A DNA stretch of 64,000 nt from Mycobacterium sp. E3251. Its GTDB lineage: Bacteria > Actinomycetota > Actinomycetes > Mycobacteriales > Mycobacteriaceae. The number at the start of each line of letters is the position of its first letter. Within the stretch, counting starts at the first letter, position 1. The stretch is from the NCBI RefSeq assembly GCF_001666835.1, contig NZ_LZJF01000120.1, positions 1 through 64,000 of the forward strand, written 5' to 3'. Shown here one piece after another: positions 58,281 to 64,000 of the stretch. Both the position numbers and the translations under genes were made by a program. Under the pieces are notes generated by a model. It did no database searches. It was not told the DNA's origin and saw only the letters and a list, made by a program, of their open reading frames with translations.

Positions 58281-58306
58281 TAGTGTCTTGGGTTGGCTGA
58301 CCAACC
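58281..58306 (+). promoter_or_regulatory. -10-like hexamer and 5'-end hairpin of the stress-protein mRNA
   Basis: TAGTGT (58281-58286) is placed as a -10 for a start near 58293. A perfect hairpin GGTTGG-CTGA-CCAACC (58291-58306) would then lie at the extreme 5' end of the mRNA. A strong GGGAGGG Shine-Dalgarno (58313-58319) follows. Such end hairpins can slow decay of the transcript. Confidence 0.45.
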
Positions 58307-58322
58307 GAAACTGGGAGGGTTA

Positions 58323-58766
58323 ATGGGCGCCTATCAGACTGTAGTGGTGGGAACCGACGGCTCGGACTCGTCAATGCGTGCGGTGGACAAGGCGGCGCAG
58401 ATCGCCGGGCCGGACGCCAGGCTGATCGTCGCATCGGCGTACCTGCCCCAGCATGAGGACACCCGGGCCGCCGACGCGCTGCGCAACGAAAGCTACAAGG
58501 TGTCCGGCACCGCGCCGATCTACGCGATCCTGCAGGACGCGAAGGAGCGGGCGCACAAGGCCGGGGCCAAGAACGTCGAGGAGCGCCCGATCGAAGGCGC
58601 CCCGGTCGACGCGCTGGTCAAGCTGGCCGAGGACGAGAAGGCCGACCTGCTGGTGGTCGGAAACGTCGGACTCAGCACAATCGCGGGCCGGCTGCTCGGA
58701 TCGGTGCCGGCCAACGTGTCGCGGCGCGCCAAGGTGGACGTGCTGATCGTCCACACCACGTCGTAG
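58323..58766 (+). CDS. universal stress protein (Rv1636-like, cAMP/ATP binding)
   Basis: A 147-residue single-domain USP. The N-terminal VVVGTDGSDSSMRAVDKAAQ (Asp in the nucleotide site) and the C-terminal G-2x-G-9x-G(S/N) motif, in VVGNVGLSTIAGRLLGSVPA, form the nucleotide pocket. Rv1636 is an abundant protein reported to bind cAMP as well as ATP, which is of note with an adenylate cyclase in the same window. ATG 58323 has a clear GGGAGGG ribosome binding site; the longer frame from 58293 is not needed. The gene converges on the metallo-hydrolase gene with a seven-base gap. Confidence 0.94.
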   Translation: MGAYQTVVVGTDGSDSSMRAVDKAAQIAGPDARLIVASAYLPQHEDTRAADALRNESYKVSGTAPIYAILQDAKERAHKAGAKNVEERPIEGAPVDALVKLAEDEKADLLVVGNVGLSTIAGRLLGSVPANVSRRAKVDVLIVHTTS

Positions 58767-58773
58767 CGGGGGC

Positions 58774-59460
58774 CTACCAGCCCCGCTCGCGCCATTCGCC
58801 CAGGTGAGGGCGCTCGGCGCCGAGCACCGTGTCGTCGCCGTGGCCGGGGTAGATGACGGTGGAGTCGTCGCACACGTCGAACACCCGGGTGGTGACGTCG
58901 TCCAGTAGCTGCGCGAAATCGCCGGGCTGCCATGTCTTGCCGACGCCGCCCGGGAAGAGGCAGTCGCCGGTGAACAGCTGGGTGACCCCGCCCGTGGCGG
59001 GCCCGTCGAGGGCAAGCGCGATCGAGCCGGGCGTGTGCCCGCGCAGGTGGATGACCTCGAACTGCAGCTCGCCGATCCGCACGGTGTCGCCGCCCGCCAG
59101 CAAACGGTCCGGTTTGACCGGCAACGCCGCGGCGTCGATCTCGTTGGCGGCGGTCGGCGCCCCGGTGGCCGCGGCCACGGCCTCCAGCGCCTGCCAGTGG
59201 TCGAAGTGCTGATGGCTGGTCACGATCAGCGACACCTTGGGTGCGTTCCGCCGGATCAAGCCGATCAGGACGTCCGCGTCATTGGCGGCGTCGATCAACA
59301 ACGTCTCCCCGGTCTCCGAACACGTCACCAGATACGCATTGTTGTCCATAGGGCCCACCGACACCTTTAGGATCGTGGCGCCGGGTAGGGTCCGGCGGGC
59401 CGCAGTACCAGGGTCGACGTGTCCGGTGTAGTTGTCGCTCACCTTGTCGGGGGCAGTCAT
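58774..59460 (-). CDS. metallo-beta-lactamase-fold hydrolase (glyoxalase II-like, Rv1637c-like)
   Basis: A 228-residue MBL-fold enzyme. Zinc ligands are in LIVTSHQHFDHWQAL (HxHxDH), in LRGHTPGSIAL (His), in FTGDCLFPGGVGKT (Asp) and in VIYPGHGDDTVLG (His), the glyoxalase II set. The natural substrate is probably a thioester of mycothiol or a similar thiol, which is inferred since mycobacteria lack glutathione. ATG 59460 is chosen; a longer frame (from 59610) runs across the uvrA promoter and is unlikely. It is divergent from uvrA. Confidence 0.92.
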   Translation of the reverse strand: MTAPDKVSDNYTGHVDPGTAARRTLPGATILKVSVGPMDNNAYLVTCSETGETLLIDAANDADVLIGLIRRNAPKVSLIVTSHQHFDHWQALEAVAAATGAPTAANEIDAAALPVKPDRLLAGGDTVRIGELQFEVIHLRGHTPGSIALALDGPATGGVTQLFTGDCLFPGGVGKTWQPGDFAQLLDDVTTRVFDVCDDSTVIYPGHGDDTVLGAERPHLGEWRERGW

Positions 59461-59571
59461 AGCGGCCACGTTACTGGTCAAACGTTTCTTGTCGGTACGG
59501 GCACATAGCATGGAATGCGCCGTGCGCATTACCGGCCGCAGAACGTAAAAGATCCACTGAGAGAGGGCAGC

Positions 59572-62475
<2,904 letters not shown>

Positions 62476-62478
62476 TTC

Positions 62479-64000
62479 TCAGCCGGGGATCTTGGTCGCC
62501 ATCTGGTTGGCGATCAACCTCGCCTGGTTTATGACTCCGAGCCCGCACACGTCCACGTCGAAAACCACGTTGGACGCTGCCTCGAGGACGTGCTGGCACA
62601 CCACCAGGCTGTTGGCCAACGTGTGCTGCAGGGCGATGTTGGGCGGATTGCCGCTGATCTGCCCGAAGGTCCATTGGAGTGACCCTTTCTCGCCGAGCTG
62701 GGTCACGGTCTTCCCGCCGCAGTCCCGCCATTGCGGCCATTGGTTGTTCACGAACCCCCGGGCCTGGTCGGCGGACGCGAAGATCACCGCCCCCTGGACC
62801 ACGACGTTGGGAGGGTCGCTTTGCGGTTTCTTCATCACCTGGGCGAGCATCGCGGTGTAGCCGCTGCTCTTGTACGTCCGGGTTTGGAGACCGATGAACG
62901 CCCCGGTGCACTTGTCGTCGGACACGGTGCTGGTCGGGTCGGGGTCCGTCATCTCGCGCGTGCTGCCCTCGACGATGATCCCGGTGGTGCCGACCAGGGC
63001 GTTGATCTGGTCGACCGGAAGCAGGAGCGAATCCAGTTGTGCGGGACCCACTGTGGGGGCCGCGCTGCTGGTCGCCGCACTCGTGGTGGAGGGAGCCGCG
63101 GTGGTCGTCGTTGGGGAGGCGTCCGGCGGGGGATCACCGGACTTGCCGACCGCCAACCACACCCCGGTGCCCGCGATGACCGCGACGACGAGCGCGAGCG
63201 CGCCGATGACCAGCCCCAGCCTGCGCCGAGGGGGTGCGGGCGGCGCCCACGGCCCGCCGGGCGGGGCCGTGAACCACGCCGGAGGCGGCGGCGCGGGCTG
63301 GGCGGCAAACGGCTCAATGCGCGGCGGCGGCGCGAAATGCCGGCTGTGCTGGATCAGCTCGGTCGCCTCGCGTTGGTCCGGCGTGCTCAGCGCGTGCAGG
63401 GCCGCCTTCGCCAGATCACCCGCTGTCGGGTAGCGGTCGTTCGGGTCTTTGGCCATCCCGCGGGCGACGACCTCGTCGAACGCCGCCGGGACGGCGGGAT
63501 TGCGTTGGCTGGGGCGCGGGATCGGCTCCACCAGGTGTGCGGCCATCAGGCTGCTGAGGCTGGTGGCCTGGAAAGGTGTTGTCCCCGTGAGGCATTCGAA
63601 AAGCAGGCAGGCGAGAGCGTAGATGTCGACGCGGTAGGTCGGGTCGTCGTTGCCGAATCGCTCGGGGGCCATGTAGTTCCAGCTGCCAATGGCGGCACCG
63701 GTTTTCGTCATCCTGGTCGCCCGCTGATCGGTGGCCGCCGCGGCGATGCCGAAGTCGACCAGGTAGGCGAAGTCGCCCTCGGTGAGCAGGATGTTCTCGG
63801 GTTTTATGTCGCGATGAATGACCCCGGCGCGGTGCGCGGCATCGAGCGCGGAGGCGACCTGTTCGACGATCGCGACCGCGCGCGGTGGTGGTAGCGGCCC
63901 GGTGCGGCTCAGCTCCGTGCCCACGTGACGCCCTTCGATCAGGCGCATGTCGATGAACACTTGACCGTCGAGCTCCCCGAAGTCGTGAATCGGCACGATA
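62479..64000 (-). CDS. PknH-like transmembrane Ser/Thr protein kinase, 3' part (5' end outside window)
   Basis: About 506 residues of a receptor kinase whose start lies beyond 64000. The remaining kinase domain has VFIDMRLIEGRHVGTEL, the catalytic loop AGVIHRDIKPENILL, LVDFGIAAAATDQ and GSWNYMAPERFGNDDPTY. A Pro-rich linker follows (PPPPAWFTAPPGGPW), then a transmembrane helix (LGLVIGALALVVAVIAGTGVWLAV, in outline), a Thr/Ser-rich stalk and a C-terminal sensor domain of the PknH_C type. The sensor has four cysteines (DDKCTG, RDCGGK, VVCQHV, DVCGLG) able to form two disulfides. The glycine loop is not in the window. It converges on uvrA with a three-base gap. Confidence 0.92.
   Translation of the reverse strand, partial: IVPIHDFGELDGQVFIDMRLIEGRHVGTELSRTGPLPPPRAVAIVEQVASALDAAHRAGVIHRDIKPENILLTEGDFAYLVDFGIAAAATDQRATRMTKTGAAIGSWNYMAPERFGNDDPTYRVDIYALACLLFECLTGTTPFQATSLSSLMAAHLVEPIPRPSQRNPAVPAAFDEVVARGMAKDPNDRYPTAGDLAKAALHALSTPDQREATELIQHSRHFAPPPRIEPFAAQPAPPPPAWFTAPPGGPWAPPAPPRRRLGLVIGALALVVAVIAGTGVWLAVGKSGDPPPDASPTTTTAAPSTTSAATSSAAPTVGPAQLDSLLLPVDQINALVGTTGIIVEGSTREMTDPDPTSTVSDDKCTGAFIGLQTRTYKSSGYTAMLAQVMKKPQSDPPNVVVQGAVIFASADQARGFVNNQWPQWRDCGGKTVTQLGEKGSLQWTFGQISGNPPNIALQHTLANSLVVCQHVLEAASNVVFDVDVCGLGVINQARLIANQMATKIPG

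Noticed and set aside
59461-59571. LexA/SOS box upstream of uvrA
   Set aside because: No TCGAAC-N4-GTTCGA-like sequence is seen; TCAAACGTTTC there does not fit the spacing.

Overview
The window is GC-rich, gene-dense chromosomal DNA from a Mycobacterium, most likely a slow grower near the M. avium/simiae group. The evidence is the near-complete gene order that I recall from M. tuberculosis Rv1595 (nadB) to Rv1638 (uvrA), plus many ATGA/GTGA start-stop overlaps, WhiB and ANTAR regulators, a six-helix class III adenylate cyclase, PknF/PknH-type kinases and an F420-type nitroreductase-family protein. Comparisons with M. tuberculosis are from memory, not from a search. No insertion sequence, prophage or CRISPR array was seen.

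Layout. 1-1982: end of nadB and nadC (NAD synthesis). 2070-2492: a small deazaflavin-dependent protein. 2577-8978: the tightly overlapped his operon hisD-C-B-H-A(priA)-impA-F-I. 9009-11185: a WhiB4-like regulator that I do not recall at this place in M. tuberculosis, a CaCA-type cation exchanger and a BcpB peroxiredoxin. 11280-18019: trpE, a trp-region membrane protein, trpC, trpB, trpA and lgt. No trpF is present, and the PriA-type hisA probably serves both pathways. 18047-22405: a DUF2752 membrane protein, pyruvate kinase, TesB thioesterase and a DUF2156 membrane protein. 22380-28260: the cytochrome bd operon cydA-B-D-C on the minus strand, with a perfect operator-like dyad upstream of cydA. 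28350-31119: an HdeD-like protein, adenylate cyclase, a 726-base AT-rich intergenic stretch and a tRNA with a leucine anticodon but no long variable arm. 31232-39251: pdtaR, a thiolase-like/DUF35 pair, polA, rpsA and coaE.

39258-51889 is the accessory block, lying between coaE and uvrB, which I recall as nearly adjacent in M. tuberculosis. It holds a DUF2889 protein, a small exported protein and an ATP-dependent DNA ligase. Next is a 945-residue TIR-transmembrane-WD40 protein with fourteen near-identical 43-residue repeats, then a HAD phosphatase fused to a P-loop ATPase and a DUF402 protein. The block ends with a divergent pair: an FHA-ABC exporter (Rv1747-like) and a PknF-like kinase. The TIR-WD40 protein is the best candidate for an undescribed sensing or defence system. 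The FHA-ABC/PknF pair looks like a self-contained kinase-transporter signalling unit.

52049-64000 returns to the conserved backbone: uvrB, an MFS transporter, an MgtC-like protein, a polyprenyl-sugar-dependent mannosyltransferase-like membrane enzyme, a universal stress protein with hairpins upstream, a metallo-beta-lactamase-fold hydrolase, uvrA, and the 3' part of a PknH-like kinase cut by the window end.

Sequence-level oddities include non-canonical or missing start codons at three genes (tesB, cydD, the DUF402 gene). Two copies of a 32-base repeat lie in convergent intergenic gaps, the lgt tail carries an exact 51-base tandem duplication, and four genes have a -10-like hexamer placed for leaderless transcription.
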